The notes under the pieces: model-generated
Databases searched by the model: none
Told to the model about the DNA's origin: nothing
What the model saw: only the letters and a program-made list of their open reading frames with translations
In this document: one piece after another, positions 7,070 to 16,246 of the stretch
Layout of the letters: the number at the start of each line of letters is the position of its first letter
How positions within the stretch are numbered: position 1 is the first letter of the stretch
Translations under genes and position numbers: made by a program
Origin: Thermoplasmatota archaeon
Lineage (GTDB): Archaea; Thermoplasmatota; Thermoplasmata; Lutacidiplasmatales; JAMCUS01
NCBI GenBank assembly: GCA_023379385.1
Contig: JAMCUS010000004.1
Coordinates: forward strand, 1 to 32,882
DNA: 32,882 bases
Reading direction: 5' to 3'

Positions 7070-8710
7070 CTAGAATATACCTGTAATATTGCCTTCATCA
7101 TCAATATCTATATTGAAAGCGGCAGGTGTTTTACCTAAACCAGGCATAGTTAATATATTTCCCATAACAGGAACTACAAAACCCCCTCCCGAAAAAATTC
7201 TTATTTCATTTACAGTTACCTTAAAGTTGTTGGGTCTACCTATCTTGTTAGGATCATCTGAGATTGAATTCGGTGTCTTGGCTATTATTACATGAAGCTT
7301 GTCCATACCAAGTGATTTTATGGTCCTGAGATCTTCAATAGCCTTTTTAGAAAAAATAACCCCTTCTGCATTATATATTTTATTCGTTATTTTATCTATT
7401 TTCATTTCTATATCATCATTTATATCATATGTGTATTTGAATTGACTGACATTTTCTTTTTTTATTTTATCAATTACTTTTTTAGCTAGATCTAGGCTTC
7501 CTTCAGAACCCTTTTCATAACCTTCATTTATTGAGTATTCTATGTTATCTTTTTCAAGTAAATTCATTAAAACTTTTAGCTCATTATTGGTATCGTTTTT
7601 GAACTTATTAATGGAAACAACAACAGGAACACCAAAACAATTTATTATATCTAAATGCTTTTTTAGATTGTCATATCCTTTTACAAGTGCTTCAATATTT
7701 TCAATATGGATCGCCTCTTTCTTTACACCCCCATGATGCTTAAGTGTTTTTATTGATACTACAAGCACAGCAAGGTTTACATTCAGAGAACCAATTCTGC
7801 TTATCATATCCATAAATTTTTGGAATCCCATATCGCTTCCGAAACCTGTTTCAGTAATAAGGTAATCTGCCAATTTTATTCCTATATTATCTGCTATCAG
7901 GCTATTTGTACCGTATGCAAGGTTAGCAAAAGGTCCTATATGTACAAAGGCTGGTACATGTTCTGTGGTCTGAACCAAATTGGGGAGTATAGCATATTTA
8001 AGAAGTGCTCCCATTGAACCTGTTGCTCTAATATCTTTCGCAAATACAGGCTCTTTTTTATTATTCAGACCTATAAGAATATTGGATAGCCTGCTTTTTA
8101 AATCGGAATAATTCAGTGAAAGTCCAGCAATAGCCATTATTTCAGAAGCAGGTAATATATCAAATTTATCTTCTATTAACAAACCATTTTCATCACCTAA
8201 CCCTACCACCACACTTCTGAGTGACCTGTCGTTCATGTCTATAGCCCTGTGCCAAAACATTTTTTTTGGATCAATTGAAATGGTTTTGAAATAGAGTGAA
8301 CTGTTTACCATTGCAGAAAGTAGATTGTGCGCAGAATTTATTGCATGAAAATCTCCTGTAAAATGCAGATTTATATCCTCCATGGGCTCTACACTGCATT
8401 TACCACCTCCTGTAGCACCTCCTTTTATACCAAAAACAGGTCCAAGTGAAGGTTGTCTCAATGCAACCATAACTTTTTCATTCAAAGAGGCTAATCCCTG
8501 TGCCAGTCCTATTGAGGTAGTTGTTTTTCCTTCTCCGTCATCCGTAGGTGTAATTGCAGTCACCACTATAAGTTTACCATTTCTGTTATTTTTAATCTTA
8601 TTTATGATATTAAGAGAAATTTTTGCTTTGTATTTGTCATATGTTATTAAATCCTCCTCATCAATACCTATTTTTTCTGCTATATTGATTATCGGTTGTA
8701 GATTTTTCAT
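7070..8710 (-). CDS. fhs: Formate-tetrahydrofolate ligase
   Basis: A 546-residue enzyme, close to the usual length of about 555. It joins formate to tetrahydrofolate with ATP, giving 10-formyl-tetrahydrofolate for one-carbon metabolism. Clear signatures are the P-loop region 'TPTDDGEGKTTTSIGLAQGL' (54-73), 'RQPSLGPVFGIKGGATGGG' (about 84-102) and 'GGGFVVPVMGNILTMPGLG' near the C-terminus. The ATG at 8710 has a good Shine-Dalgarno, GGGTGAT, six bases upstream. The gene stands alone and is divergent from the YchF-like GTPase across a 152-base AT-rich promoter region. Its presence shows that this archaeon uses folate rather than only methanopterin, as in other Thermoplasmatales. Confidence 0.96.
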   Translation of the reverse strand: MKNLQPIINIAEKIGIDEEDLITYDKYKAKISLNIINKIKNNRNGKLIVVTAITPTDDGEGKTTTSIGLAQGLASLNEKVMVALRQPSLGPVFGIKGGATGGGKCSVEPMEDINLHFTGDFHAINSAHNLLSAMVNSSLYFKTISIDPKKMFWHRAIDMNDRSLRSVVVGLGDENGLLIEDKFDILPASEIMAIAGLSLNYSDLKSRLSNILIGLNNKKEPVFAKDIRATGSMGALLKYAILPNLVQTTEHVPAFVHIGPFANLAYGTNSLIADNIGIKLADYLITETGFGSDMGFQKFMDMISRIGSLNVNLAVLVVSIKTLKHHGGVKKEAIHIENIEALVKGYDNLKKHLDIINCFGVPVVVSINKFKNDTNNELKVLMNLLEKDNIEYSINEGYEKGSEGSLDLAKKVIDKIKKENVSQFKYTYDINDDIEMKIDKITNKIYNAEGVIFSKKAIEDLRTIKSLGMDKLHVIIAKTPNSISDDPNKIGRPNNFKVTVNEIRIFSGGGFVVPVMGNILTMPGLGKTPAAFNIDIDDEGNITGIF

Positions 8711-8833
8711 TTTAAATCACCCGTTAGTATATTGCATTATAATTAGTATAATTTTGTGTTGCATCTGTAAGTATTTGAAGCAGAGGTATTTCTCTGTATT
8801 GTCAATCTGTTTCTGTTGTCATAATAGATATTG

Positions 8834-8842
8834 ATAAATATT
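8834..8842 (+). promoter_or_regulatory. TATA box of the YchF-like gene (leaderless spacing)
   Basis: ATAAATATT is centred about 25 bases before the ATG at 8863. It shares the 152-base divergent promoter region with formate-tetrahydrofolate ligase. Confidence 0.5.
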
Positions 8843-8862
8843 AATAATCAATTAATGGTTAT

Positions 8863-10050
8863 ATGGAAATTGGAATTGTTGGAAAACCTAATGCTGGCAA
8901 AAGTACGTTTTTTTCAGCATTGACAGAGGTTCCTGTAGAAATAGCTAGTTATCCATTCACAACAATTGAACCTAATAGAGGTGTTGGTTATATTCCAATA
9001 AAATGTCCTCACATAGATGTATCGGATCACTGCAATCCACGTGCAGGATATTGTAAAAATGGAATACGGTATGTGCCTGTTGAAATTATTGATGTTGCAG
9101 GCCTAGTTCCCGGAGCACATGAGGGCAAAGGTCTCGGCAATAAATTCTTAGATGACCTAAGGAAAGCGGATGGACTCATACATGTGATAGACCTGTCCGG
9201 AAGCAGTTCTCTTACGGGAGAAATCAAGTCACCAGGTACGTATGATCCTGATAAAGAAGTCCAATATCTCATAGATGAATTGGCATACTGGGTAGAAGGC
9301 ATCATAGAACGGGGATGGAAACGGAGTAGCAGGGGAATAGCACTAGAGGGGAAGAAGATAGAAGATTTTATTGCAGAAAAGGTTGCAGGTCTTGGAATCA
9401 GCAGAGAAGAAGTAATTTCAGCACTTAGAGAATCTTCAGTGGACCTGAATAACATAGATAACTGGAGCAAGGAAATGTTTTTTATATTTTCAAGAACGTT
9501 ATTGGAGAAATCCAAACCGATAATAATCGCTGGAAATAAAGCAGATATATCTTCAGAAAAAAATATTGATTTTATAAAATCCAAGTACGGTAACAAAGTA
9601 GTTATTACATCCGGTGATTATGAACTTACCCTGAAAAAAGCTGCAAAGCATAATCTTATTGATTATTCTGCTGGAGCATCTGTATTTCAATACGTAAAAG
9701 AGATGAATCCATCACAGAAAATGGCTTTGGAAAAGATTGAGAAGTATCTGGGAATCCATAAAAGTACCGGCATAGAAAAAGCTCTGACAAAATTGGTATT
9801 TGATCTGCTGCATTATGTTGTTATTTTTCCTGTACAGGATGAAGGCAAATATACAGATGGTTCTGGCAATATTTTGCCTGACGCAATACTTGTAAAACAG
9901 GGAGCAACACCCAGGGATATTGCGTATAAGGTACATACAGACCTGGGAGATAATTTTATAAAAGCTATCAATGCAAAGACAGGAATGGTTATAGGTCATA
10001 ATTATACTGCTACAATGGGTGACGTAATAAAAATTGTATCAAAAAATTAA
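8863..10050 (+). CDS. ychF: YchF/OBG-family GTP-binding protein with TGS domain
   Basis: A 395-residue translation-associated P-loop NTPase. The G domain begins at residue 1: G1 'GKPNAGKST' (7-15), switch region 'YPFTTIEPNRGVGY' (30-43), G3 'DVAGLVPGAHEGKGLG' (77-92) and G4 'NKAD' near 226. A helical insert (about 140-215) and a C-terminal TGS domain (about 315-395) follow. Bacterial YchF/OLA1 proteins prefer ATP because their G4 motif is altered; here G4 reads canonical NKxD, so GTP is a reasonable guess. A Cys/His cluster at 48-64 ('CPH...HCNPRAGYC') is typical of the archaeal branch. The function is probably ribosome-linked. The start is the leaderless-spaced ATG. Confidence 0.9.
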   Translation: MEIGIVGKPNAGKSTFFSALTEVPVEIASYPFTTIEPNRGVGYIPIKCPHIDVSDHCNPRAGYCKNGIRYVPVEIIDVAGLVPGAHEGKGLGNKFLDDLRKADGLIHVIDLSGSSSLTGEIKSPGTYDPDKEVQYLIDELAYWVEGIIERGWKRSSRGIALEGKKIEDFIAEKVAGLGISREEVISALRESSVDLNNIDNWSKEMFFIFSRTLLEKSKPIIIAGNKADISSEKNIDFIKSKYGNKVVITSGDYELTLKKAAKHNLIDYSAGASVFQYVKEMNPSQKMALEKIEKYLGIHKSTGIEKALTKLVFDLLHYVVIFPVQDEGKYTDGSGNILPDAILVKQGATPRDIAYKVHTDLGDNFIKAINAKTGMVIGHNYTATMGDVIKIVSKN

Positions 10051-10058
10051 ATTGGAAA

Positions 10059-10070
10059 AGAATATATTCT
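10059..10070 (+). promoter_or_regulatory. Palindromic TATA element upstream of the propeller/DUF835 gene
   Basis: AGAATATATTCT is a perfect 12-bp palindrome containing the TATA core. It is preceded by GGAAAAG, a plausible BRE, and lies about 33 bases before the ATG at 10098. Confidence 0.4.
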
Positions 10071-10097
10071 ATAAGTAACAATATAATATTAGGATAA

Positions 10098-12839
10098 ATG
10101 AGATATATGAAAAATACAAAATTATATGGAACAGCGGTTATAATTTTTTTTATTCTTATATCTTTATTCTCACAATATGGGCTATCGTTGAAATCTGTAC
10201 AGGAATCTGTACAGAATCCTTCGATTTCATGGGTATCGCAGTATCATATTAATATTGCAGAATCAGCTTCAATACCGTATAGTTCATCGTCCATTACCAT
10301 ATATCATGACACAATCTACGTAGGTGGTAATGGATCCGTATACGCATTTAATCAGTTCAATGGTGCTTTGATATGGTCCTTTGACTCAAATATTTTGTCA
10401 ATTATGTTCAATACTACACCCCTTGTTTATGGAAACGTAGTTGTTATTGCAGGAAATGATCCAGTACTTCAGCATTCCGGGACATCAGTTTATAACTCTG
10501 CCTTGTACTGGTTAAATAGCAGTACAGGTGCTATTTTGGGCACATACAACTTTACATATCCTGGAGCAAAAAATCAATATGTATATGCTACCTCTCCATT
10601 GGGGGGAGTCAAACCCTATTTTTACGTAGTTATTGATGGGAACAATGCAGGCATAAAAAATATATATGAGTTTAGTACACAGAGCTATTCAAATTATGTA
10701 CTACAGGATCAGCATGGAACTGGAAGCGTAAGCAGAAAGGGGTTATGGTACAATAATTCTCTCTATCTTTCATTCAACTATGAGAGTGTTGGCAACAGTT
10801 CAATATTTTACAGCCTAAACGGCAGCAGTTTATCAAATAATAACTATTCTCCATCTGCGTATCAATCAAAAAATGTTAATTTTTTTGCCTCTCCTTCAAT
10901 TATATCCAGTACTGCAAACACTACCGTTAGGTTTTATTCATCAAATTACAGTTCATCACATTATACGCCATATGTGGATATTTTTACATATAATCTTACA
11001 CCAGTAAAAATGATAAAACTTGCAGAATATGGATATATTAATGTTAATCCCTATATTTATAAAAATAATACATATGTCATAGTTAATAACTACACTTCAT
11101 CCGCAATTTATAATGTAACGACAAATAAATCTGTTTTTATAACGCATATTGGTGGTACTGTAAAGTCAATATGTGGTACTGGAAATATTTTGTATTTGTC
11201 CTTATCCAATGGGTCGTTAAGTTCTTATAATTTGACAGATAAGAAATTTTTATGGAGTTATAACATATCCATAAGTTCTTCAACAATAAGATATTTTAAT
11301 GGCACCATATACGGCATACTTCAAAATGGATCTCTATTTGCCGTAAAAAATGGCATTGCCAATATAAGTATAAATGCACCATCCTATGTTAATAGCAATA
11401 GCAATGTATCCATTATCTTCCACGTCTACTGGAAAAATCTCTATGGAAATTTTATCAATGCCTCGCATTATCCAGTATTGATATCATCTTCCAGCAACAG
11501 GTCATTTGCAAATGGAAGTGATAAAATAACTGTTTTCACGGATCAATACGGTAATGGCGCAATTTCGTTACACGCACCGTATACAAAATCTGGAATGATC
11601 ATTGTATTGCAATTCTCCACCAATATGTCATATAATGAAACATATCTCTATCCATTCACCAATACAACAGAGATTATACATGTCAATCCGGCTCAATATC
11701 TATCGAAAATATCCATTAAGTATAACCTTTCTGCTGATAATATTACGGGTGATGGTAATATCTCTCTTTCTTTATCTGGCTTTAATAATACAACGCATTT
11801 GAATAACGTTAATTTTTCAGTAAAATCATCTAATCAAAATTTTTCAGTATTATTTATTGGTAAAAATGGTAACGATACAATATCTTATTATAATATTTCA
11901 TATACGGGAAATAGCAGTACATTTGCACTTACATTGCTAACGATAAATGCATCAAAGAATGGTTACATAAACAGCTCCATTATTCTGCCAATATACGAAG
12001 TTCCATTAAAACCATCCAAAAGTACATCAAAAAATAATACCAACAGTTCCATGCTTATCGGTACCTCAAATAATGACTATCTTTACATCCTTATCATTGC
12101 ACTGATATCTGCCATGGTTATTATCGTTGTGTTAGTTGCTGCACTTATAGAATCAACCAAAAGAGTTTATGTAAAAAACAATACCTCTGATCTTTCTATG
12201 ATCTCCAGTTTATTTGAAGGAAAGAGTGAAATGCCATATCAGGAATTCAAGAAAAAGGTTATTTTACACAAACTTACGGATAAAAAAAATTTTGTAATGA
12301 TGTTTAATGCAGCTGTTGCAGAAGGGTTAATAACTAACGAGAATAATACCGTAAAATTGGAGATAAGCAATAAAATAAAAAAGATTGAAAAAGGATATGT
12401 TTACCTGATAGCATCTAAGAAAATGACAAAGGCATACTCCATCCTTTCATGGTTAATTTACAATAACATGGATGCTTTATGCATATCCAGAATGCCTGCT
12501 GTAAAACTTTTTTCTAAATATAAATTACCTATAGAACGTATAAAAGTATTATGGCTTACCAATGAAGATGGTATCAATAATATAAAGCCAAAGGAACTTG
12601 AAAAATTATCATTGACTATGACCCAGTTTATTAAATCCATTGATAACGGCGTTGTTTTATTAGATAATCTGGAATATCTTATAACCAACAATAATTTTTT
12701 ATCTATACTTAAACTTATTCAGGGCATTAAGGATCAGATAGCTACCAAAAACATTGTCGTTCTTATATCCATTGATCCTGATAGTGTAGATAAACAGAGC
12801 TACGCACTCCTGGAGAGAGAAGTGGAAGAGGTTATATAA
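10098..12839 (+). CDS. Membrane sensor-like protein: beta-propeller, transmembrane helix, winged helix, DUF835
   Basis: A 913-residue protein with a clear topology. Residues 8-30 are a signal or anchor helix. Residues about 35-420 look like a PQQ-type beta-propeller, with repeated 'Y-N-G-x-L' and 'W-S-x-D' blades and many N-x-S/T glycosylation sites. Residues about 425-640 are Ser/Asn-rich immunoglobulin-like segments. A strong membrane helix lies at about 660-682. Inside the cell come a short helical, winged-helix-like region (about 695-760) and a C-terminal DUF835 domain (about 763-913: 'YLIASKKMTKAYSIL', 'CISR', 'VLWLTNEDG', 'GVVLLDNLEYLI'). DUF835 is an archaeal domain of unknown function often attached to sensory parts. 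I infer extracellular ligand or stress sensing with cytoplasmic output. The ligand is unknown. ATG 10107 is an alternative start. Confidence 0.82.
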   Translation: MRYMKNTKLYGTAVIIFFILISLFSQYGLSLKSVQESVQNPSISWVSQYHINIAESASIPYSSSSITIYHDTIYVGGNGSVYAFNQFNGALIWSFDSNILSIMFNTTPLVYGNVVVIAGNDPVLQHSGTSVYNSALYWLNSSTGAILGTYNFTYPGAKNQYVYATSPLGGVKPYFYVVIDGNNAGIKNIYEFSTQSYSNYVLQDQHGTGSVSRKGLWYNNSLYLSFNYESVGNSSIFYSLNGSSLSNNNYSPSAYQSKNVNFFASPSIISSTANTTVRFYSSNYSSSHYTPYVDIFTYNLTPVKMIKLAEYGYINVNPYIYKNNTYVIVNNYTSSAIYNVTTNKSVFITHIGGTVKSICGTGNILYLSLSNGSLSSYNLTDKKFLWSYNISISSSTIRYFNGTIYGILQNGSLFAVKNGIANISINAPSYVNSNSNVSIIFHVYWKNLYGNFINASHYPVLISSSSNRSFANGSDKITVFTDQYGNGAISLHAPYTKSGMIIVLQFSTNMSYNETYLYPFTNTTEIIHVNPAQYLSKISIKYNLSADNITGDGNISLSLSGFNNTTHLNNVNFSVKSSNQNFSVLFIGKNGNDTISYYNISYTGNSSTFALTLLTINASKNGYINSSIILPIYEVPLKPSKSTSKNNTNSSMLIGTSNNDYLYILIIALISAMVIIVVLVAALIESTKRVYVKNNTSDLSMISSLFEGKSEMPYQEFKKKVILHKLTDKKNFVMMFNAAVAEGLITNENNTVKLEISNKIKKIEKGYVYLIASKKMTKAYSILSWLIYNNMDALCISRMPAVKLFSKYKLPIERIKVLWLTNEDGINNIKPKELEKLSLTMTQFIKSIDNGVVLLDNLEYLITNNNFLSILKLIQGIKDQIATKNIVVLISIDPDSVDKQSYALLEREVEEVI

Positions 12840-12922
12840 TTTTATTTTAAAATTTAAATACAATATTTATGTTATTAATAATATTTAAATTCATGATTAG
12901 CATGACTCTCCTAAAGAGAAGG

Positions 12923-12930
12923 TTTTTATA
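12923..12930 (+). promoter_or_regulatory. TATA box of the small membrane protein gene
   Basis: TTTTTATA, preceded by GAGAAGG as a BRE-like stretch, is centred about 25 bases before a GTG start at 12952. This supports a leaderless mRNA. Confidence 0.55.
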
Positions 12931-12951
12931 ATATCAAATCTATAATCTATC

Positions 12952-13344
12952 GTGTCTAATAAAATTATTAGAACAATTGGTAGTGTTATTGTAATTACAT
13001 CTATTATAATAATTGTTGTTACATCCACAATGTCATTATTTTTTAGTATTGTATATAACAATGCTATGTATTTTATAATGCTCTCACTATTTTTATTTCC
13101 AATCGGATCTATAATTTATGCAATTTATTCATATCATAAAACATTTTCTGTTGTAGTATCTATGTTCGGAGCAATTTTTTTCTCTATTATTGATCTATTA
13201 CTAGCATTTGATGTGTTCATTATTATATTTTTTCATTCTTTTATAACAGCATACATAGGATTTCCTGTTGCTATAGAGTTTATTACATGGTTATTTATTG
13301 TGTCATGTTTGCTATATTTACGTCATGCAAACGTAGCAGATTGA
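12952..13344 (+). CDS. Small four-helix membrane protein of unknown function
   Basis: A 130-residue protein made almost entirely of four membrane helices (about 8-30, 36-56, 65-87 and 97-122), separated by short polar turns, with a few charged residues at the ends. I do not recognise the family. It starts with GTG, supported by a TATA box at the leaderless distance and by the absence of an in-frame ATG before the first helix. It lies 112 bases after the propeller/DUF835 gene and has its own promoter, so a joint role is possible but not shown. Confidence 0.65.
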   Translation: MSNKIIRTIGSVIVITSIIIIVVTSTMSLFFSIVYNNAMYFIMLSLFLFPIGSIIYAIYSYHKTFSVVVSMFGAIFFSIIDLLLAFDVFIIIFFHSFITAYIGFPVAIEFITWLFIVSCLLYLRHANVAD

Positions 13345-13435
13345 ATAACAAAACCTGCTCAAAATGAAATATATTCTCAGGATGATTAGTTATTATAATG
13401 ATTTGCTCTATATATTTGTACTAAAACAGAATACC

Positions 13436-13444
13436 TTTATATTT
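13436..13444 (+). promoter_or_regulatory. TATA box of the thioredoxin-NHL gene
   Basis: TTTATATTT is centred 26 bases before ATG 13466. It supports that start over the upstream ATG at 13364. Confidence 0.5.
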
Positions 13445-13465
13445 TTTAAATATTTATTGTATCTT

Positions 13466-14992
13466 ATGTTTAATACTGATTATAACATGACAGGTGAAAC
13501 AGCACCTGAATTTCCAGAGGGATATATTTGGCTAAATACGACGTATCCTTTATCGCTTCGCTCATTGAGGGGAAATGTGGTACTTCTAGATTTCTGGACG
13601 TATTGCTGCATTAATTGCATGCACATGTTACCTATACTATCAAATCTTGAAGAGAAATATAAAAATAAAAACTTTATTGTTATTGGAGTACATTCAGCTA
13701 AATTTATCAATGAGGAAGAACCTGCAAATATAAAGGAAGCTATTGATCGATATGATATACAACATCCAGTAATTGTAGATGAATCAATGCATATCTGGGA
13801 ACAATATGAGGTAAAGGCATGGCCAACCTTCGTCATAATTGATCCTGAACAAAAAATTTTATATAGATTTGAAGAAGAGATACCTCAAATGTATCTTGAA
13901 AAGATCATTGACAAAATCATAGAAAAAGGCAGAATTGATAAGGTATTGAGCAGCAAACCTCCTACCATAAAAAAAGGTAAAAATGGTGATAAGCCCACGC
14001 TATTTTATTATCCTGGCAAATTATCTTTTTCACGTTCAAAAAATGATGACAGAGTTGCTATATCTGATTCAAATCATAACAAAATTATTATAGCTTCAAT
14101 AGACAATGGCAATATACTTGATATAATCGGTAATGGCCAAAAAGGATTTTTGGATGGAAGATTTAATGAATCCTCTTTCTTTAGGCCACAGGGAATTCTG
14201 TGGATTGATGAAGATACAATATTTGTTGCAGATACTGAAAATCATGCAATAAGGAAAATTGATCTCAAAAAAAAGGAGGTAACTACAATAGCTGGTACAG
14301 GTACTCAGGGTGGCTATATCAGGTATGGCGCAGAGGTAGCCGGCAGAACATGTAGCTTAAGTTCGCCATGGGACCTAGCCATGTATAAGGATAGAGTTTT
14401 TATAGCTATGGCGGGATTACATCAAATTTGGTATCTTGATATAAACAGCCAGAAGGTATCACCCTATGCAGGAGATGGAACTGAAAATCTTGTGAATGGT
14501 GCTTTAATGGAGTCCAGATTTGCACAGCCCAGTGGCTTGTCAATGGAAAAGGATATGCTGTATGTCGCGGATAGTGAATCCTCGTCTATACGATTCATAG
14601 ATCTTAAAAAGCATTACACAGGTACCATTGTAGGCAAAGGACTGTTTGAATTTGGTTATGAAGATGGCGCACTAAATAATGCAAAACTTCAGCATCCTAT
14701 TGGTATTGATTCCAATAATCGCAATATTTATGTTGCAGATACATATAATAATGCTATAAGATTTATAGACATTGAAAAAAGAGAGATGAAGACAATTATT
14801 GGAACGAAAGATGTACATTCTGTATGCAGATTTGATGATCCACATTGCGATATACTCGGGTTATATGAACCCTCTGACGTCAAGATCCACGTAAACAAGT
14901 TGTATATCGCTGATACAAATAATCACTTGATAAGGTCATTTGATATGAGAACATCCCTTCTAAAAACTGTAAAACTTAAATTTCCAATCTAA
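13466..14992 (+). CDS. Thioredoxin-like domain fused to NHL-repeat propeller (NHLRC2-like)
   Basis: A 508-residue protein. Residues about 10-150 are a TlpA/thioredoxin-like fold: 'VVLLDFWTYCCINCMH' with the redox pair C48-I-N-C51 (and an extra C47), and the cis-Pro segment 'AWPTFVIID'. Residues about 190-508 carry at least five NHL blades, each with 'ADxxNHxIRxID' or a close variant ('VADTENHAIRKID', 'VADSESSSIRFID', 'VADTYNNAIRFID', 'IADTNNHLIRSFD'). The same order is found in animal and bacterial NHLRC2. The longer frame from 13364 would add 34 hydrophobic residues; the TATA box position argues for 13466, hence a cytoplasmic protein. The role is likely thiol-disulfide chemistry on a partner bound by the propeller. 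The substrate is unknown. Confidence 0.88.
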   Translation: MFNTDYNMTGETAPEFPEGYIWLNTTYPLSLRSLRGNVVLLDFWTYCCINCMHMLPILSNLEEKYKNKNFIVIGVHSAKFINEEEPANIKEAIDRYDIQHPVIVDESMHIWEQYEVKAWPTFVIIDPEQKILYRFEEEIPQMYLEKIIDKIIEKGRIDKVLSSKPPTIKKGKNGDKPTLFYYPGKLSFSRSKNDDRVAISDSNHNKIIIASIDNGNILDIIGNGQKGFLDGRFNESSFFRPQGILWIDEDTIFVADTENHAIRKIDLKKKEVTTIAGTGTQGGYIRYGAEVAGRTCSLSSPWDLAMYKDRVFIAMAGLHQIWYLDINSQKVSPYAGDGTENLVNGALMESRFAQPSGLSMEKDMLYVADSESSSIRFIDLKKHYTGTIVGKGLFEFGYEDGALNNAKLQHPIGIDSNNRNIYVADTYNNAIRFIDIEKREMKTIIGTKDVHSVCRFDDPHCDILGLYEPSDVKIHVNKLYIADTNNHLIRSFDMRTSLLKTVKLKFPI

Positions 14993-15038
14993 CCTGTATG
15001 TATCAATTATTCAATTTTTATATGTATGGCTACTGACA

Positions 15039-15137
15039 ATGCCCTGTATATGTCCGTTTCTTACTGAAAACAGTGGAGGAACTGTGGATTGTAAAACTCC
15101 GATGGTTTGGCCTGGTAGAGTATGTGTCACAAGTTAA
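15039..15137 (+). CDS. Possible 32-residue Cys-rich mini-protein
   Basis: A short frame from ATG 15039 to TAA 15135-15137 encodes 32 residues with four cysteines (C3, C5, C18, C29). The start is 'MPCICPFLTENSGGTVDCK' and the end is 'WPGRVCVTS'. The C-x-C-P-F-L start and the spaced later Cys look like a small zinc or Fe-S site. It sits 41 bases before the E1-rhodanese gene in a sulfur-transfer cluster. A TATA-like TTTTTATA at 15015-15022 is slightly too close for ideal leaderless spacing. I do not recognise a family, and a chance frame cannot be excluded. Confidence 0.35.
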   Translation: MPCICPFLTENSGGTVDCKTPMVWPGRVCVTS

Positions 15138-15178
15138 TTGTAAATATCAAATATACGGATTATATATTGTCTTAACGT

Positions 15179-16246
15179 ATGATTAAAGATATTGATCGTT
15201 ACACATCGCATATAAACATTGAAGAAATTGGTATTGAAGGCCAAAAAAAAATAAAAAAGGGATCTGTAGTTATTATTGGAATTGGTGCCCTTGGGTCTGT
15301 AGCACTGCAGTATCTAACTGCAGCAGGCGTTGGGTCCATTGGAATAGTAGATGGTGATATTATTGAACTTTCTAATCTTACAAGACAGACAATTTATTCA
15401 GAAATGGATGTAGGCATGTCTAAGGTAGCTGTTTCCAAAAACAGGATGATGGCCCTCAACAATGATGTGAAAATTACACCGTACAATACATATATTGATC
15501 CTAAAAATGGTTATGACATCATAAAAAATTATGATATTATCATAGATGGCACTGATAATAGCAAATCCAAAAACATCATTAATAAATTATCTGTATCTCT
15601 GAGAAAACCATTAATTTTTGCCTCTGTAAATAATTTCAACGCAATGATATCAACATTCTGGCACGGACATGGACCATGTTATCATTGCATTTTTGGTGAA
15701 AAAAATCAGGATTATAAAGGATGTGATGAAGGGGTCCTTGCACCGTCTGCATCTATTGCTGGTTCGTTACAGGCACTAGAAGCCATAAAGATTATAACAG
15801 GTAGTAATAACTTATTGATAGGTAAGCTGCTGCTTTTTAATGGCACTAACTACCATATGAATATCATCAGTATCAGAAAAAATCCTGCATGTAATGTATG
15901 CAGCAAAAGTGGAAACAATAACATTTCAAAAATTGATTATGGTAACTATTTCATTACGTGCAAAATGTTATCAGAATGGAAAAAAATAGACAGTAATAAT
16001 ATAATAATATATGATGTCAGAGACAAATACTCTTATTCAATGTCGCATATAGAGAACGCTATCAATGTATCTGCAGAAGAGGTTATGTCTGGAAATGCTA
16101 TGGTTGATCGCAGTAAAAATGTGATCATATATTGTCATAACGGTATGAAAAGTGGTTTTATTGCATATCTTTTAAGAGAAAAGGGATATAGCAATGTATA
16201 TAGTCTTGAGAATGGATTCAAGGAATGGAAAAAGAGTGAATTATAA
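15179..16246 (+). CDS. E1-like ThiF/MoeB/UbaA protein with C-terminal rhodanese domain
   Basis: A 355-residue enzyme that should adenylate the C-terminal glycine of a ubiquitin-like sulfur carrier and help convert it to a thiocarboxylate. The E1 domain (about 1-245) shows the ATP loop 'VVIIGIGALGS' (30-40), 'DGTDN' (123-127), the catalytic-type C182 in 'GCDEGVLAPS', and zinc ligands C167/C170 and C238/C241. The rhodanese domain (about 258-355) has the persulfide Cys C319 in 'CHNGMKS'. The E1-rhodanese order matches eukaryotic MOCS3/Uba4. The stop shares one base with the start of TtuA (TAATG), so the two are translationally coupled. A TATA-like stretch at 15148-15154 fits a leaderless ATG at 15179. 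Molybdopterin or thiamine synthesis are alternatives, but the TtuA partner favours tRNA thiolation. Confidence 0.9.
   Translation: MIKDIDRYTSHINIEEIGIEGQKKIKKGSVVIIGIGALGSVALQYLTAAGVGSIGIVDGDIIELSNLTRQTIYSEMDVGMSKVAVSKNRMMALNNDVKITPYNTYIDPKNGYDIIKNYDIIIDGTDNSKSKNIINKLSVSLRKPLIFASVNNFNAMISTFWHGHGPCYHCIFGEKNQDYKGCDEGVLAPSASIAGSLQALEAIKIITGSNNLLIGKLLLFNGTNYHMNIISIRKNPACNVCSKSGNNNISKIDYGNYFITCKMLSEWKKIDSNNIIIYDVRDKYSYSMSHIENAINVSAEEVMSGNAMVDRSKNVIIYCHNGMKSGFIAYLLREKGYSNVYSLENGFKEWKKSEL

Noticed and set aside
9027-9596. 189-codon open frame antisense to the YchF-like gene
   Set aside because: It is a shadow frame; the plus strand carries clear GTPase motifs over the same span.
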